DNA of 63,737 nucleotides. It comes from Gammaproteobacteria bacterium. GTDB taxonomy: Bacteria > Pseudomonadota > Gammaproteobacteria > Pseudomonadales > Cellvibrionaceae. The stretch spans positions 1 to 63,737 of the forward strand of contig JAGKWO010000029.1 in the NCBI GenBank assembly GCA_021151835.1, read 5' to 3'. The notes under the pieces are model-generated. The model was given only the letters and a program-made list of their open reading frames with translations, ran no database searches and was not told the origin of the DNA. Below are positions 1 through 9,914 of the stretch, one piece after another. A program made the position numbers and the translations under genes. Position 1 is the first letter of the stretch, and each line of letters starts with the position of its first letter.

Positions 1-95
1 CAATGGCTGCCTTTGCTCCTGCATCGGGAGTGGAGCGGCATTTATCGGAGCGAAGTGTAAATAACTCTGCGCTGCTATTGGCTGTGGGGGCTTAA
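1..95 (+). CDS. 3' end of an unidentified gene (partial)
   Basis: The frame that starts a codon at base 3 is open from the window edge to TAA at 93-95, giving about 30 C-terminal residues that end in SALLLAVGA. A hairpin terminator follows at 146-177, as expected after the end of a transcription unit. The tail loosely recalls the end of PilM/MshI-type pilus ATPases (a hydrophobic ALLLAVG-like stretch), but it is too short to name. It could also be a chance open frame. Confidence 0.35.
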   Translation, partial: MAAFAPASGVERHLSERSVNNSALLLAVGA

Positions 96-145
96 CTGTT
101 ACCGGTAGTTGTTATAACCAATACAACCTGCATCGTTGTAAAAAC

Positions 146-177
146 AAAAAGCTGCGTTAGCAATAACGCAGCTTTTT
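146..177. terminator. bidirectional intrinsic terminator
   Basis: A 13-bp perfect stem (AAAAAGCTGCGTT, paired at 165-177) with a 6-nt loop has A-tract and T-tract flanks. It can serve the gene ending at 95 on the plus strand and the EVE-domain gene ending at 308 on the minus strand. The 130 bases between it and the EVE gene show only a weak 6-bp inverted repeat (TGCGAG/CTCGCA). Confidence 0.8.
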
Positions 178-307
178 TTGTACAGGTTGACCAATCTTTC
201 TTTTCTATGCGAGATGCATATAACAAGAAAGCTCGCATCGTGAGGGAATTGGAAAAATCACAAAAGTTTAACGCAAACCATCACCGTAATTACGGGGTGA
301 TCATTGA

Positions 308-781
308 TTAGTGCTTATTGGTTGCTAGCGCTGTAATAAATTTCCACTCGGCTGCGGTCACCGGTTGCGTAGATAAACGACTCTGCTTAACCAGCACCAT
401 ATCTTCCAATGCCGGTTGAGCTTTAATTTCTGCCAGCGGAATCAATCGCGGAAAAACTTTGGTGAGTTGAATGTCCACCGAAACCCAGCGCGGGTTTTCC
501 TGTGTGGATTTGGGATCGTAATAATCGCTTTCCGGATTAAACTGGGTGGGGTCGGGATAGGCGGTTTTTACCACTTTCGCAGTGCCTGCGATGCCGACAT
601 TCTTGCAACTGCTGTGATAAATAAATACTTCATCGCCGACTTTTACTTGATCGCGCAGAAAATTTCTTGCTTGATAATTGCGAATGCCATCCCAGCGGCC
701 AGTTTTGTCGGGTGCGGCGGCGAGATGATCTATGCCGTAGATATGGGGTTCAGCTTTGAATAACCAATATTGCTTTGCCAT
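308..781 (-). CDS. EVE domain-containing protein
   Basis: The 157-residue protein is a single EVE domain, a PUA-like fold that in characterised relatives binds modified nucleobases. Visible family features are the N-terminal YWLFKAEP, the WDGIRNYQARNFLRDQ segment and GDEVFIYHSS, which line the binding pocket in this family. It has no signal peptide or membrane segment, so it should be cytoplasmic. The ATG at 779-781 has AAGGAAG about 8 nt upstream, which supports this start. It lies 27 bp downstream of the RNase II gene on the same strand and may be co-transcribed with it. The actual ligand cannot be told from sequence. Confidence 0.9.
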   Translation of the reverse strand: MAKQYWLFKAEPHIYGIDHLAAAPDKTGRWDGIRNYQARNFLRDQVKVGDEVFIYHSSCKNVGIAGTAKVVKTAYPDPTQFNPESDYYDPKSTQENPRWVSVDIQLTKVFPRLIPLAEIKAQPALEDMVLVKQSRLSTQPVTAAEWKFITALATNKH

Positions 782-808
782 AGATCATCTTCCTTTGGGG
801 ATGGTAAT

Positions 809-2803
809 TTAAAGCCACGCACTCAGGCGCTGTGCGGTTTCCTCGCTCACAATTTCCAGGTTGATTTTACGCTTGTCGATATCGACATCTTTAACTAACA
901 CGTGGACTTTATCGTCCAGGCGCCAGGTTTTTCCTTCAATGGTTAAACTCAAGCGGCGTGAATCAAATTGTGCTTTTACATCGCTGTCTTTCGCGGCGAG
1001 CAACGCATAGCCATCCAGGCCCCAATCATCCAGCTTGATACCCAAACCAAATGAATTGACGAGTGCAACGCTGCCTTGATGCAAACTGCCAAGATGTTGC
1101 GCCGCATATTGGCAACCCAACCATGTTTCAGTAAAACGGCACGCCTGGCGGCCAGTGTTTAATTGGTTTTGCAAGGCATCGGCAAATTGTTTTTTATTGT
1201 CAATTTCAACCGGTGGTAATCCGCGCAGGATGCGTTTGATGGCGATGTGATTAAACAAATCGTTGTAACGGCGAATAGGTGAAGTCACCATCGCGTAAGC
1301 GTTAAAGCCGAGGCCAAAATGCGGGATTGGATCAAAGGTGAGTGATCCCGCTTGCAACATCCGTTGCAATAACGAATGCAGTGGCGCGCTATTGGGATTG
1401 TTGGTTGGATTGGTTCGCAGCTCGCGAAATAATGCTTTGAAATTATCGAGCCGGGTTAAGTCGCCGGGTGTAAGGTCCGGGCGGTCCTCCAGTACCAATG
1501 CTTGTGCATCACTGACGCGCTCGGGGCGAAAACCGATATGGCTGGAGAAAATACCGTAGCCCGGATGCTGCAAAAATAATTCGCCCGCACAAATATTGGT
1601 AACGAGCATCGCTTCTTCAATCATGCGGTGAGCGATGTTGCGCTCGCGCTTTTCAATATGGTCAATTTTTTTCTGGTCGTTCAATACAAATGCATAATCG
1701 GCACGCTCTTCCATAACCAATGCATTGGCCTGGCGATAGGCCGCGCGTGCTTGTGCAAAGGCTTGCAGTTCGACCAGCATATCGTGCACATGGACTGGTG
1801 CGGATAAGGTTGAAATATCGCTGGTTAATGCATCAAATACGCCCTGGTAACTTAATTTGCATTGCGAGCGAATCAGTGCTTCAGCAAATTCATATTGGCT
1901 GATAGTGCCGTCGCGCAGGATTTGCATGCGGCAAATAATGGTGGGGCGTTTTTGTTCGGGCACCAGCGAGTAGGTATCATGCGATAAATCCACCGGCAGC
2001 ATGGTGACAGTTTGCCCGAGAATATAATGCGTACTGGCGCGTTCGCGCGCGGCGAGTTCAAGCGGGCTGCCAAAATCAATGTGCTTGCTCGGGTCGGCAA
2101 TTGCGGTAATTAATTCCCAGCCCTGATCATTGGCAGCGATATAGATTGCATCATCCATATCGCGGGTATTTTCGGAATCAATGGTTACAAACGGGAGGTG
2201 CGTTAAATCCACTTCGCCATTATCAAACGTTAACGGCGACCAATTAATGCTGCTGGCCTGGTTTTGTGCGGGGGCCTGCCACTCGAATGGCATTTGGAAT
2301 TTGGCAATGCTGTAGCGGCTTTCTACACCGGGGTCCTCAGCTTTGCCAAGGCGGTGGACGATATGTACCTGGGTTTTGCCTTCGCTATTAAATGGATGGC
2401 GAGCAATCTCGCAGTGAATCAGGTCGCCAACTTCATGCCCTTTGCGTTCCTGCGGTGGAATAAATAACCAGCGATTAAAATTGGCCACATCGGGCTCGAC
2501 AAAATCGGTTGTCCCTTTGTTCACATAACGACCTACGAATTCCTTCAGGCCGGGGGTAATCAGTTTTACCAATTTGGCTTCAAACTGACCTTTGCTATTG
2601 GTGGTGATTTCGGCCTCAATCCGGTCATCCGGCAGTACGCGCATCATCTGCTCCGGGTCGATAAAGGCCTCGCGGCCGTCGTCCAGAATCAGGAAACCAA
2701 AACGTTTGGTCGTTGTGCGGACCGAGCCTTGCGCTATGTCTTTAGCGGAGATGATTGAGGATTTGAGTTGGGAAAGTTGTTGCAGGGCATCTTTATTGAG
2801 CAT
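809..2803 (-). CDS. rnb: exoribonuclease II (RNase II/VacB family)
   Basis: This is a processive 3'-5' hydrolytic exoribonuclease for single-stranded RNA, with 664 residues against about 644 in E. coli RNase II. Domain order is an N-terminal cold-shock/OB region (about 25-90), a second OB region, the RNB catalytic domain from about residue 200, and a C-terminal S1 region (about 580-655). The metal-binding aspartates are D209, D215, D217 and D218 in the DSENTRDMDDAI motif. The length and the absence of a basic tail favour RNase II over RNase R. The ATG at 2801-2803 has no strong Shine-Dalgarno match. It is divergent from the antiporter gene across a 260-bp gap. Confidence 0.92.
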   Translation of the reverse strand: MLNKDALQQLSQLKSSIISAKDIAQGSVRTTTKRFGFLILDDGREAFIDPEQMMRVLPDDRIEAEITTNSKGQFEAKLVKLITPGLKEFVGRYVNKGTTDFVEPDVANFNRWLFIPPQERKGHEVGDLIHCEIARHPFNSEGKTQVHIVHRLGKAEDPGVESRYSIAKFQMPFEWQAPAQNQASSINWSPLTFDNGEVDLTHLPFVTIDSENTRDMDDAIYIAANDQGWELITAIADPSKHIDFGSPLELAARERASTHYILGQTVTMLPVDLSHDTYSLVPEQKRPTIICRMQILRDGTISQYEFAEALIRSQCKLSYQGVFDALTSDISTLSAPVHVHDMLVELQAFAQARAAYRQANALVMEERADYAFVLNDQKKIDHIEKRERNIAHRMIEEAMLVTNICAGELFLQHPGYGIFSSHIGFRPERVSDAQALVLEDRPDLTPGDLTRLDNFKALFRELRTNPTNNPNSAPLHSLLQRMLQAGSLTFDPIPHFGLGFNAYAMVTSPIRRYNDLFNHIAIKRILRGLPPVEIDNKKQFADALQNQLNTGRQACRFTETWLGCQYAAQHLGSLHQGSVALVNSFGLGIKLDDWGLDGYALLAAKDSDVKAQFDSRRLSLTIEGKTWRLDDKVHVLVKDVDIDKRKINLEIVSEETAQRLSAWL

Positions 2804-3063
2804 GAGGTACGACTTATATAAGGATAATGCGCCGGATTATAGCCCGAATCAGCGCCGAAGTAGTGCGACTTTCACTGCGCCGTCACCGACTATTTTTTTA
2901 TAAATTTTAAGCTTTACTCACTATTGGGTCATGGCGTTTTGACAGCTGCCACCGGCGGCGGGTTACAATCCTTAACAGTTAGTAATTGTTTTTATTGGAC
3001 TTATTGCGATTTTTATCGGGTTCGTCGCTATTTTTATCCCACTCACAGAATAAGGGTTAGTTT

Positions 3064-4788
3064 TTGGACGCTATTACCATCAACCATATTTTACTCATCG
3101 GGGCGTTGCTTGTTGCCGCCAGTATTTTGATGAGTTCAATTTCGACCCGTGTTGGTATTCCCATCCTGGTTATTTTTTTAGCCGTGGGAATGCTTGCCGG
3201 TGTGGATGGCCCGGGCGGAATTGAATACAAAGATTATTCCTCCGCTTACCTGGTCAGTAACCTTGCTCTGGCGATTATTTTGCTGGATGGCGGGATGCGT
3301 ACGCGCACCAGCAGTTTCCGGGTGGCCTTATCCCCGGCCTTGTCACTCGCAACCGTGGGCGTGCTGATTACTGCCGGTTTAACCGGGTGGGCCGCAGCCT
3401 GGCTGTTTGATTTGAGCTTGCTTGAAGGTTTGTTGATCGGTGCCATCGTTGGCTCAACAGATGCGGCGGTCGTGTTTAACCTGCTGAATGGCAAAGGCCT
3501 GAACGAACGGGTTAGTGCGACGCTGGAAATCGAGTCGGGCAGTAATGATCCCATGGCCGTATTTTTAACCATCACCTTGATCGCCATGATTTCCGCCGGT
3601 CAAACCGGTTTTTCCTGGGGCGTGCTGGGTACTTTCGTAGAGCATTTTGCGATTGGTATCGCCTTTGGGTTGGGTGGAGGGTGGTTGTTGTTGCAGATGA
3701 TCAACCGCCTCACCATCGCCGGGGGGTTGTATCCGCTGTTGGCCGTAAGCGGAGCGATTATGTTGTTTGCCCTATCTAATGCCTTGCACGGCAGCGGTAT
3801 CTTAACGGTGTATGTCTGCGGTTTGATGTTGGGTAACCAGCCCATTCGCAATCGCCACGGCATCTTGCATATGTTCGACGGGCTGGCGTGGCTCAGCCAG
3901 ATCGGAATGTTTTTGGTGTTGGGGTTATTACTTATTCCGAGCCAGTTGCTGCCGATTGCCGCTCCCGCTTTGTTGTTGTCGCTGTGGATTATTTTGTTTG
4001 CGCGCCCCTTATCGATTTTTGTCGGGCTGTTACCGTTCCGCAGTTTTACCTGGCGCGAACGCACTTTTATTTCCTGGGTGGGTTTGCGTGGTGCTGTACC
4101 GGTAATTCTGGCGGTGTTTCCTTTTATGGCCGGTTTGGAAAATGCCCAACTGTTTTTTAACGTAGCCTTTTTTATCGTGTTGGTTTCGCTGTTGTTGCAA
4201 GGAACTACCCTTGGCTTTGCCGCAAAACTTGCGAATGTCGTAGTGCCTGAAACGCCATCGCCGATGTCCCGCGCCGGTTTGGAAATTCATGTAACCAGCC
4301 AGTGGGAATTATTTATTTATAAACTGGGTGCGGAAAAGTGGTGTATCGGTGCGGCGCTGCGTGAGCTGCATATGCCGGAGAACACGCGTATTGCGGCGTT
4401 ATTCCGCGATAAGGAATTATTGCATCCGTCTGGTAGTACCCGTTTGATGGCGGGCGATGTGCTCTGCGTCATCGGTCATGAACATGATCTGCCATCCCTG
4501 GGCAAATTATTCAGCGTAGCGCCGAAGCGCACTCTGGATTTAAGTTTCTTCGGCGATTTTATTATCCAGGGCGATGCGGAATTAAGCGATTTGGCAATGT
4601 TGTATCGGCTCGATATGAAAGGTCACGAGGAACATAAAACGCTGGGTTCATTGATTGCCCACCTATTAGGCGGTAAACCGGTGGTGGGCGACCAAACCGA
4701 ATGGAGTGGTATGTTGTGGACTATTGCTGAAGTTGATGGCAACGATGTCCGCAAAATCGGTGTCAAACCTGTTACGAAGAAAACCTGA
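3064..4788 (+). CDS. cvrA: potassium/proton antiporter, CvrA/NhaP2 type
   Basis: The 574-residue inner-membrane cation/H+ antiporter (CPA1) has about 12 hydrophobic helices in residues 1-390, then a TrkA-C/RCK-C domain (about 405-480) and a C-terminal regulatory domain. The helix carrying GSTDAAVVFNLL and the ESGSNDPMAVF segment hold the ion-binding Asp residues typical of the family. E. coli CvrA is 578 residues, so this is full length. The start is TTG at 3064-3066, preceded by AAGGG at 3052-3056. No ATG start would keep the first helix. Its role is inferred to be K+ export and volume or pH control. Confidence 0.9.
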   Translation: MDAITINHILLIGALLVAASILMSSISTRVGIPILVIFLAVGMLAGVDGPGGIEYKDYSSAYLVSNLALAIILLDGGMRTRTSSFRVALSPALSLATVGVLITAGLTGWAAAWLFDLSLLEGLLIGAIVGSTDAAVVFNLLNGKGLNERVSATLEIESGSNDPMAVFLTITLIAMISAGQTGFSWGVLGTFVEHFAIGIAFGLGGGWLLLQMINRLTIAGGLYPLLAVSGAIMLFALSNALHGSGILTVYVCGLMLGNQPIRNRHGILHMFDGLAWLSQIGMFLVLGLLLIPSQLLPIAAPALLLSLWIILFARPLSIFVGLLPFRSFTWRERTFISWVGLRGAVPVILAVFPFMAGLENAQLFFNVAFFIVLVSLLLQGTTLGFAAKLANVVVPETPSPMSRAGLEIHVTSQWELFIYKLGAEKWCIGAALRELHMPENTRIAALFRDKELLHPSGSTRLMAGDVLCVIGHEHDLPSLGKLFSVAPKRTLDLSFFGDFIIQGDAELSDLAMLYRLDMKGHEEHKTLGSLIAHLLGGKPVVGDQTEWSGMLWTIAEVDGNDVRKIGVKPVTKKT

Positions 4789-4804
4789 GTAATAAGGTGA
4801 ATGT

Positions 4805-6265
4805 ATGAGCTTGATCGAATCCGGGTTATTCAAACCCCAATTGCTGATTGATGGCGAGTGGTCTGCCGCTGAAGATGGCAATGTATTTGCAGTAGAAAAT
4901 CCTGCAACCGGCGAAGTCATTGTGCAGGTTGCTGATGCGACTCCTGCCGATGCTAAACGGGCAATTGCTGCCGCTGCACGTGCGCAACTTTCCTGGGCGG
5001 AAACATCGGTCCTGGAACGCAGCCGTTTATTGCGCAAATGGTTTGATCTGGTGATGCTGAATCAGGACGCCTTGGCAAAAATCCTCACGACAGAACAAGG
5101 CAAACCCCTTGCCGAGGCGCGCGGTGAAATTGCTTACGGTGCAAGTTATATCGAGTGGTTTGCAGAAGAGGCCAAACGAATTTATGGCGATGTTATTGCC
5201 CCACCGGAAAATAGCTCGCGCATTTTAGTAATCAAACAACCTGTTGGGGTGGTGACGACAATTACACCGTGGAATTTCCCCAATGCAATGCTTGCACGCA
5301 AACTGGCGCCAGCACTCGCTGCCGGTTGTGCTGTGGTAGCAAAGCCGGCGGCAGAAACCCCGCTATCCGCATTGGCATTGGGGCAGCTTGCAATTGATGC
5401 AGGCATACCCGCTGGCCTTATCAATATTCTTCCTTCTACCCATGCAAAAGAAATTGGTGCAGCTTTTACCGCAAATGGACAGGTGCGAAAAATTTCGTTC
5501 ACCGGCTCAACCGCTGTCGGTAAACAATTGATCACCCAATGTGCGGCAGATGTAAAACGTATCAGCCTGGAGTTGGGCGGTAACGCGCCATTTATTGTTT
5601 TTGACGATGCGGACCTGGATGCGGCTGTTGCCGGTGCAATCGCGTCGAAATTTCGTAACGCCGGGCAAACTTGTGTCTGCGCCAATCGTTTTTATGTTCA
5701 TCAATCAATCTACGCGAGGTTTGGTGAAAAACTGGCGGATGCCATGAAAGGTTTTGTGATTGGTAATGGATTGGATAACGGAATAACTATCGGCCCACTT
5801 ATTTCCAATCGGGCGAAAGAAAAAGCTCAGGGATTACTGGATGATGCCATATCACGCGGTGCAAAAATCGCCTACCAGGCGAGGCAGGACGATTCATGGC
5901 AAGCAGGTCATTTTTTTCCTCCCACATTATTGGTGAATGTCCCTGCGGATGCGCGCTTAACCTGCGAAGAAATTTTTGGGCCGATTGCTCCAATGATTTC
6001 ATTTGAAACGGAGGCGCAGGTTGTTGAGTTTGCCAACTCATCCGATTATGGTTTGGCGGCTTATCTTTATACGCGCGACGCCAATCGTATTAAACGCCTT
6101 TCTGATCAATTGCAAACCGGAATGCTGGGAATTAATACCGGTTTGATTTCCAATGCCATGGCACCATTTGGCGGAATCAAACAATCGGGATGGGGACGGG
6201 AAGGTTCCCGTTACGGTTTGGACGATTATCTGAATATAAAATATCTGTGCGAGGCATTTTCCTGA
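4805..6265 (+). CDS. gabD: NAD(P)-dependent succinate-semialdehyde dehydrogenase
   Basis: A 486-residue aldehyde dehydrogenase superfamily enzyme, closest in style to GabD, which oxidises succinate semialdehyde to succinate in GABA degradation. The visible set is complete: the TPWNFP substrate/cofactor segment, the FTGSTAVGK nucleotide loop, the general-base Glu in LELGGNAP and the catalytic Cys in GQTCVCANR. The ATG at 4805 lies 16 nt after the antiporter stop, with AAGGTGA just upstream, so the two genes are probably co-transcribed. No GABA aminotransferase lies nearby. Activity on other semialdehydes, such as glutarate semialdehyde, is possible. Confidence 0.88.
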   Translation: MSLIESGLFKPQLLIDGEWSAAEDGNVFAVENPATGEVIVQVADATPADAKRAIAAAARAQLSWAETSVLERSRLLRKWFDLVMLNQDALAKILTTEQGKPLAEARGEIAYGASYIEWFAEEAKRIYGDVIAPPENSSRILVIKQPVGVVTTITPWNFPNAMLARKLAPALAAGCAVVAKPAAETPLSALALGQLAIDAGIPAGLINILPSTHAKEIGAAFTANGQVRKISFTGSTAVGKQLITQCAADVKRISLELGGNAPFIVFDDADLDAAVAGAIASKFRNAGQTCVCANRFYVHQSIYARFGEKLADAMKGFVIGNGLDNGITIGPLISNRAKEKAQGLLDDAISRGAKIAYQARQDDSWQAGHFFPPTLLVNVPADARLTCEEIFGPIAPMISFETEAQVVEFANSSDYGLAAYLYTRDANRIKRLSDQLQTGMLGINTGLISNAMAPFGGIKQSGWGREGSRYGLDDYLNIKYLCEAFS

Positions 6266-6394
6266 TTGATAATCCGACGCTTGCAAATGTTCCTGGTTTG
6301 TCGTGGTAACAGGCATTTTTTTATTTCCATACTAGACTTTTATTACCAGCAATCGTGTTGGTATTTATTCGATCAAAAGTCATGAGGTTTTGCC

Positions 6395-8035
6395 ATGTTA
6401 TCCTGGTACGAGGGATTAAGTTTGCGTTGGAAGTTGCGCCTTCCATTATTGTTGTTAGTGCTATTGGTGTTATACATGGGGCTACACGCCATCAACACCA
6501 GTAAAACATTAGGTAACAACGCGATTAGTATTGCCAAGGTCAATCTTCCCGAGATTCAATTATTAATTCAGGCCGACAGGGATTTGTACCAGTCGCTAAC
6601 CGCAGAGCGAGCATTGCTGCAGGTCGAGGAAAGCCAGCATGCAGCGTTATTCACCGAGCAAGCTGACAACGCCAAACAGGCCCATGATCGCGTTTACCAA
6701 TCCCTCGAAATTTCTAACACATCAACACCTGCCGAGCGCGACGAATTTACCCGGCGCTACAATACCTGGAAAGAAGCCGCGACTGATGTAATCAATACCG
6801 CGCGCTTAAGCGATGATGCCAGCCGCGCATTGGCGACTGAAAAATCCTACGGTGCTGCGTCAAAAGCATTCCAGCATTTGCGCGATTACATTGATGAGCT
6901 GCAAGAAAAGCGCTTGGTTGAAGTAGACGAATACACCAAGCAAATAGATCATGACCTTGATGCAAGCGCCAGGCAATTATTTGCGATCGTGGCAATTGCC
7001 ACGCTGGTGAGTTTACTCGCTGCATTTTTCTTACCGTTGTTGGTTGCGAATCAGGTGCGCGGCATTAGTGACCGCATCCAGAATATTGCGGAGGGCGACG
7101 GCGATCTGACAATTCGTGTTCCTGTTACGACTAACGATGAGCTTGGTGAATTATCGGCACACGTGAATGTTTTTATGGAGAAATTGCAACGGATTATTGC
7201 CAGTGTTTTACAAAATACAAATGAAGTTTCGAAAGCGGCTGAGTCGTTATTGAGCGTATCCAGCAGTAGCCAAAAAGCTGCTGATGATCAATGCCACGCC
7301 ATCACCATGGTGGTGACTGCAGTAAATGAATTAACCATGGCGATCCAGGAAGTTGCGCGAAACACCAGTAGCACGGCGCAAAACACCAAAGACGCAACGG
7401 AAATTACCGAGCTTGGGCAGGAGCGCATTCGCATAGCCGTGGAGCATGTGAAAGGATTAGCGGCGCGCATTCATGAAACAGCAGAGTTTATGTCAAAGCT
7501 GGAAGGCGAAGCTAAAAATGTAACGTCCGTTATTGATGTGATTCGTGGCGTTGCCGAGCAAACGAATTTGCTCGCATTGAACGCGGCAATTGAAGCGGCG
7601 CGTGCCGGTGAACAGGGGCGGGGTTTTGCTGTGGTGGCTGATGAAGTGAGAACGCTCGCGAGCCGTACCCAGCAATCTACCGGCGACATTCAGGGGATGT
7701 TGAGCCAGTTGCAATCCGGTGTGCAGCATGCAGTGGCGGCGATGGGTAATAGTGAAATCCTGACCAATGATGCTGTGACTTCAGCGAGTGATGCGGGCAG
7801 TTCACTGGCGGGGATTAATTCCGCCGTGCGCGAGATTGCCGATATGACCACGCAAATCGCCACGGCTGCGGAAGAACAAAGTTCTGTGACGTCGGAAATT
7901 GATCGCAATCTGGTGCAGATAAATTCCCTTGCGATGAATACCGCAGAAGGGGCATCGAAAACGGCGCAGGAAAGCCAGCGTTTAAATCAATTGTCGATTC
8001 AATTGCGGCAATTGGTAGGGCAATTCAAAGTGTGA
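6395..8035 (+). CDS. methyl-accepting chemotaxis protein
   Basis: The 546-residue transmembrane chemoreceptor has a TM helix at about 12-30, then a periplasmic four-helix-bundle-like sensor region (about 35-190). A second TM helix follows (about 193-215), then HAMP (about 216-270) and the signalling domain with the hairpin-tip sequence EQTNLLALNAAIEAARAGE near residue 390. It should couple to CheA/CheW and be methylated by CheR/CheB. There is no C-terminal pentapeptide tether. The ligand cannot be predicted. It is a single gene with its own bidirectional terminator and is not embedded in a che cluster. Confidence 0.93.
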   Translation: MLSWYEGLSLRWKLRLPLLLLVLLVLYMGLHAINTSKTLGNNAISIAKVNLPEIQLLIQADRDLYQSLTAERALLQVEESQHAALFTEQADNAKQAHDRVYQSLEISNTSTPAERDEFTRRYNTWKEAATDVINTARLSDDASRALATEKSYGAASKAFQHLRDYIDELQEKRLVEVDEYTKQIDHDLDASARQLFAIVAIATLVSLLAAFFLPLLVANQVRGISDRIQNIAEGDGDLTIRVPVTTNDELGELSAHVNVFMEKLQRIIASVLQNTNEVSKAAESLLSVSSSSQKAADDQCHAITMVVTAVNELTMAIQEVARNTSSTAQNTKDATEITELGQERIRIAVEHVKGLAARIHETAEFMSKLEGEAKNVTSVIDVIRGVAEQTNLLALNAAIEAARAGEQGRGFAVVADEVRTLASRTQQSTGDIQGMLSQLQSGVQHAVAAMGNSEILTNDAVTSASDAGSSLAGINSAVREIADMTTQIATAAEEQSSVTSEIDRNLVQINSLAMNTAEGASKTAQESQRLNQLSIQLRQLVGQFKV

Positions 8036-8051
8036 TGTAACATCCCGCAAT

Positions 8052-8083
8052 AAAAAAACCGGAGTCAGCGCTCCGGTTTTTTT
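8052..8083. terminator. bidirectional terminator, mcp / suhB
   Basis: A 13-bp stem (AAAAAAACCGGAG at 8052-8064 paired with 8071-8083) has a 6-nt loop and A/T flanks. It sits between two convergent genes and fits both strands. Confidence 0.9.
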
Positions 8084-8104
8084 ATGCATCGTGTTTGCAC
8101 TATT

Positions 8105-8908
8105 TTATTTCAAGTGCCCGAGATTCTTTTGCACGATCTGCAAAACAGGCTTGAATACTTTGGGTGAGCCACACACGATATGGCCGGTTTCCAGGTAATC
8201 GGCACCGCCGTTGAAATCACTTACCAAACCGCCAGCTTCTTTCACTAACAGAATTCCGCCCGCGATATCCCATTCATTTAAATTCATCTCCCAGAATGCA
8301 TCGAAACGGCCAGCGGCAACATAGGCCAGATCCAGCGCGGCAGAGCCACAACGGCGAATACCTGACGTTTGGCCGGCAATTTCTTGTACGCACGCGAGGT
8401 AGGGAACGATATGTTCAAATGCATAACCGCTGAAAGGAATACCGGTGCCAATCAACGCACCTTCAAGGCCGCGACGGCTGGATACGCGCAAACGCCGGCC
8501 ATTGAGCGTCGCACCGCGACCACGGCTGGCAGTGAATTCCTCGCGCTTGATCGGGTCAATAACGACAGCATGTTCGATCTGGCCTTTATATTTACAGGCG
8601 ATGGAAACAGAAAAATGCGGCAAGCCGTGGATGAAATTGGTAGTGCCGTCGAGTGGATCGATGATCCATTCATAATCGGAGTTTTTGCCGGGTTGGGAGC
8701 CGCCTTCTTCGCCACGGAAGCTGTGGTCAGGGTAGGCTTTGCGGAGGTGATAAATGATTTCTTTTTCGGCCGCTTTATCAACTTCAGTAACGAAGTCATT
8801 GCGACTTTTGGTCTCGATGGTGAGCAAGTCAACGCGTTCAAATGCGCGTTCAATCAATTCTGCAGCTTTGCGGCCAGCGCGCAAAGCGATGTTAATCATG
8901 GGTTCCAT
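8105..8908 (-). CDS. suhB: inositol-1-monophosphatase SuhB
   Basis: The 267-residue Mg2+-dependent phosphatase belongs to the inositol monophosphatase family. In enterobacteria SuhB also joins the rRNA antitermination complex. Metal-site motifs are RGEEGG (near residue 65), DPLDGTTNFIHG (near 85) and EWDIAGG (near 215). The length equals E. coli SuhB (267). It is divergent from trmJ, an arrangement common in gammaproteobacteria, with a 102-bp gap that should hold both promoters. The phosphatase assignment is firm. The antitermination role is inferred from orthology only. Confidence 0.93.
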   Translation of the reverse strand: MEPMINIALRAGRKAAELIERAFERVDLLTIETKSRNDFVTEVDKAAEKEIIYHLRKAYPDHSFRGEEGGSQPGKNSDYEWIIDPLDGTTNFIHGLPHFSVSIACKYKGQIEHAVVIDPIKREEFTASRGRGATLNGRRLRVSSRRGLEGALIGTGIPFSGYAFEHIVPYLACVQEIAGQTSGIRRCGSAALDLAYVAAGRFDAFWEMNLNEWDIAGGILLVKEAGGLVSDFNGGADYLETGHIVCGSPKVFKPVLQIVQKNLGHLK

Positions 8909-9010
8909 AAAGCACCGGGAATAAGGGTTTACTGAATAACCAGAATGCGATGAGTTGGTATACTGCGCGCCGTTTTAGCGTGCACCTCCTTATCCACAGT
9001 CGAGAATCCT

Positions 9011-9838
9011 ATGTCAGCCCAGCCTTTTTCCAATATCCGTATTGTTCTGGTGAACACCAGCCACCCCGGCAATATCGGTGGTACCGCGCGGGCGATGAAA
9101 AATATGGGGCTGTCGCGCCTGTATCTGGTTTCCCCGCAGGATTTTCCGTCAGATAAAGCGGTATGGCGTTCGGCGGGCGCGACCGATGTATTGGATAACG
9201 CTGTGGTGGTAGAGACGCTGGATGAAGCTATCGCCGGATGCGGCCTGGTGGTCGGGACGAGTGCACGCGAGCGCCGGATTCCCTGGCCGCTGCTCGATCC
9301 GCGCAAATGCGGTGAAAGTGTATGGTCAGAGGCTGCCAATCATGAAGTTGCGGTGGTGTTCGGGCGTGAAGACCGTGGCCTGACTAATGAAGAGTTATAT
9401 AAATGTAATTACCACGTCCATATTCCGGCTAACCCTGACTACAGCTCGCTGAATCTCGCAACAGCGGTGCAGGTTATCTGTTATGAAATTCGTATGGCCT
9501 ACCTATTGGCGGCCGAGGGAAATACGCTTCCCCAATATCAATGGGATATGCCGCCGGCAGAACCTAATGCAATGGAGATGTATTACGGCCATCTTGAGCA
9601 AACCCTGGTTGAGCTGGACTTCCTGGATCGGGACAATCCCAAACAAACCATGACGCGCTTGCGTCGCCTTTATAACCGTATTCGCATGGATCAAATGGAG
9701 TTAAATATCCTGCGTGGCGTGCTTACCGCAATGCAAAATTATGTGCATTACAGCAGTAAGGTGATGACTAAACTGGGCTTCGAACCGGGCCTGGAATCCA
9801 TGCGCAAGCTGGTAAAAGAGGATAAAAAACCGGATTAA
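9011..9838 (+). CDS. trmJ: tRNA (cytidine/uridine-32-2'-O)-methyltransferase TrmJ
   Basis: The 275-residue SPOUT-family methyltransferase 2'-O-methylates tRNA position 32. The N-terminal IVLVNTSHPGNIGGTARAMKNMG segment (about 12-34, motif 1), VVFGREDRGLTNEEL (about 115-130, motif 2) and the SSLNLATAVQVI segment (motif 3, forming the knot) are all present. A C-terminal helical extension is typical of TrmJ. It lies immediately upstream of iscR, as in many gammaproteobacteria. The iscR promoter and operator lie just after its stop codon, so the two need not share a transcript. Confidence 0.94.
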   Translation: MSAQPFSNIRIVLVNTSHPGNIGGTARAMKNMGLSRLYLVSPQDFPSDKAVWRSAGATDVLDNAVVVETLDEAIAGCGLVVGTSARERRIPWPLLDPRKCGESVWSEAANHEVAVVFGREDRGLTNEELYKCNYHVHIPANPDYSSLNLATAVQVICYEIRMAYLLAAEGNTLPQYQWDMPPAEPNAMEMYYGHLEQTLVELDFLDRDNPKQTMTRLRRLYNRIRMDQMELNILRGVLTAMQNYVHYSSKVMTKLGFEPGLESMRKLVKEDKKPD

Positions 9839-9885
9839 CGGCATTCAAGCGAAAGGGATATCAGGTTTTGGCTGGATATTTGGCG

Positions 9886-9914
9886 TTGGAAAAAACGGAA
9901 TACTTGAGTAAAAT
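9886..9914 (+). promoter_or_regulatory. iscR/suf operon promoter (sigma-70 type)
   Basis: TTGGAA at 9886-9891 and TAAAAT at 9909-9914 are separated by exactly 17 bp. The -10 element sits inside the IscR-like operator at 9900-9924, which would explain autoregulation. This is predicted from sequence only. Confidence 0.6.
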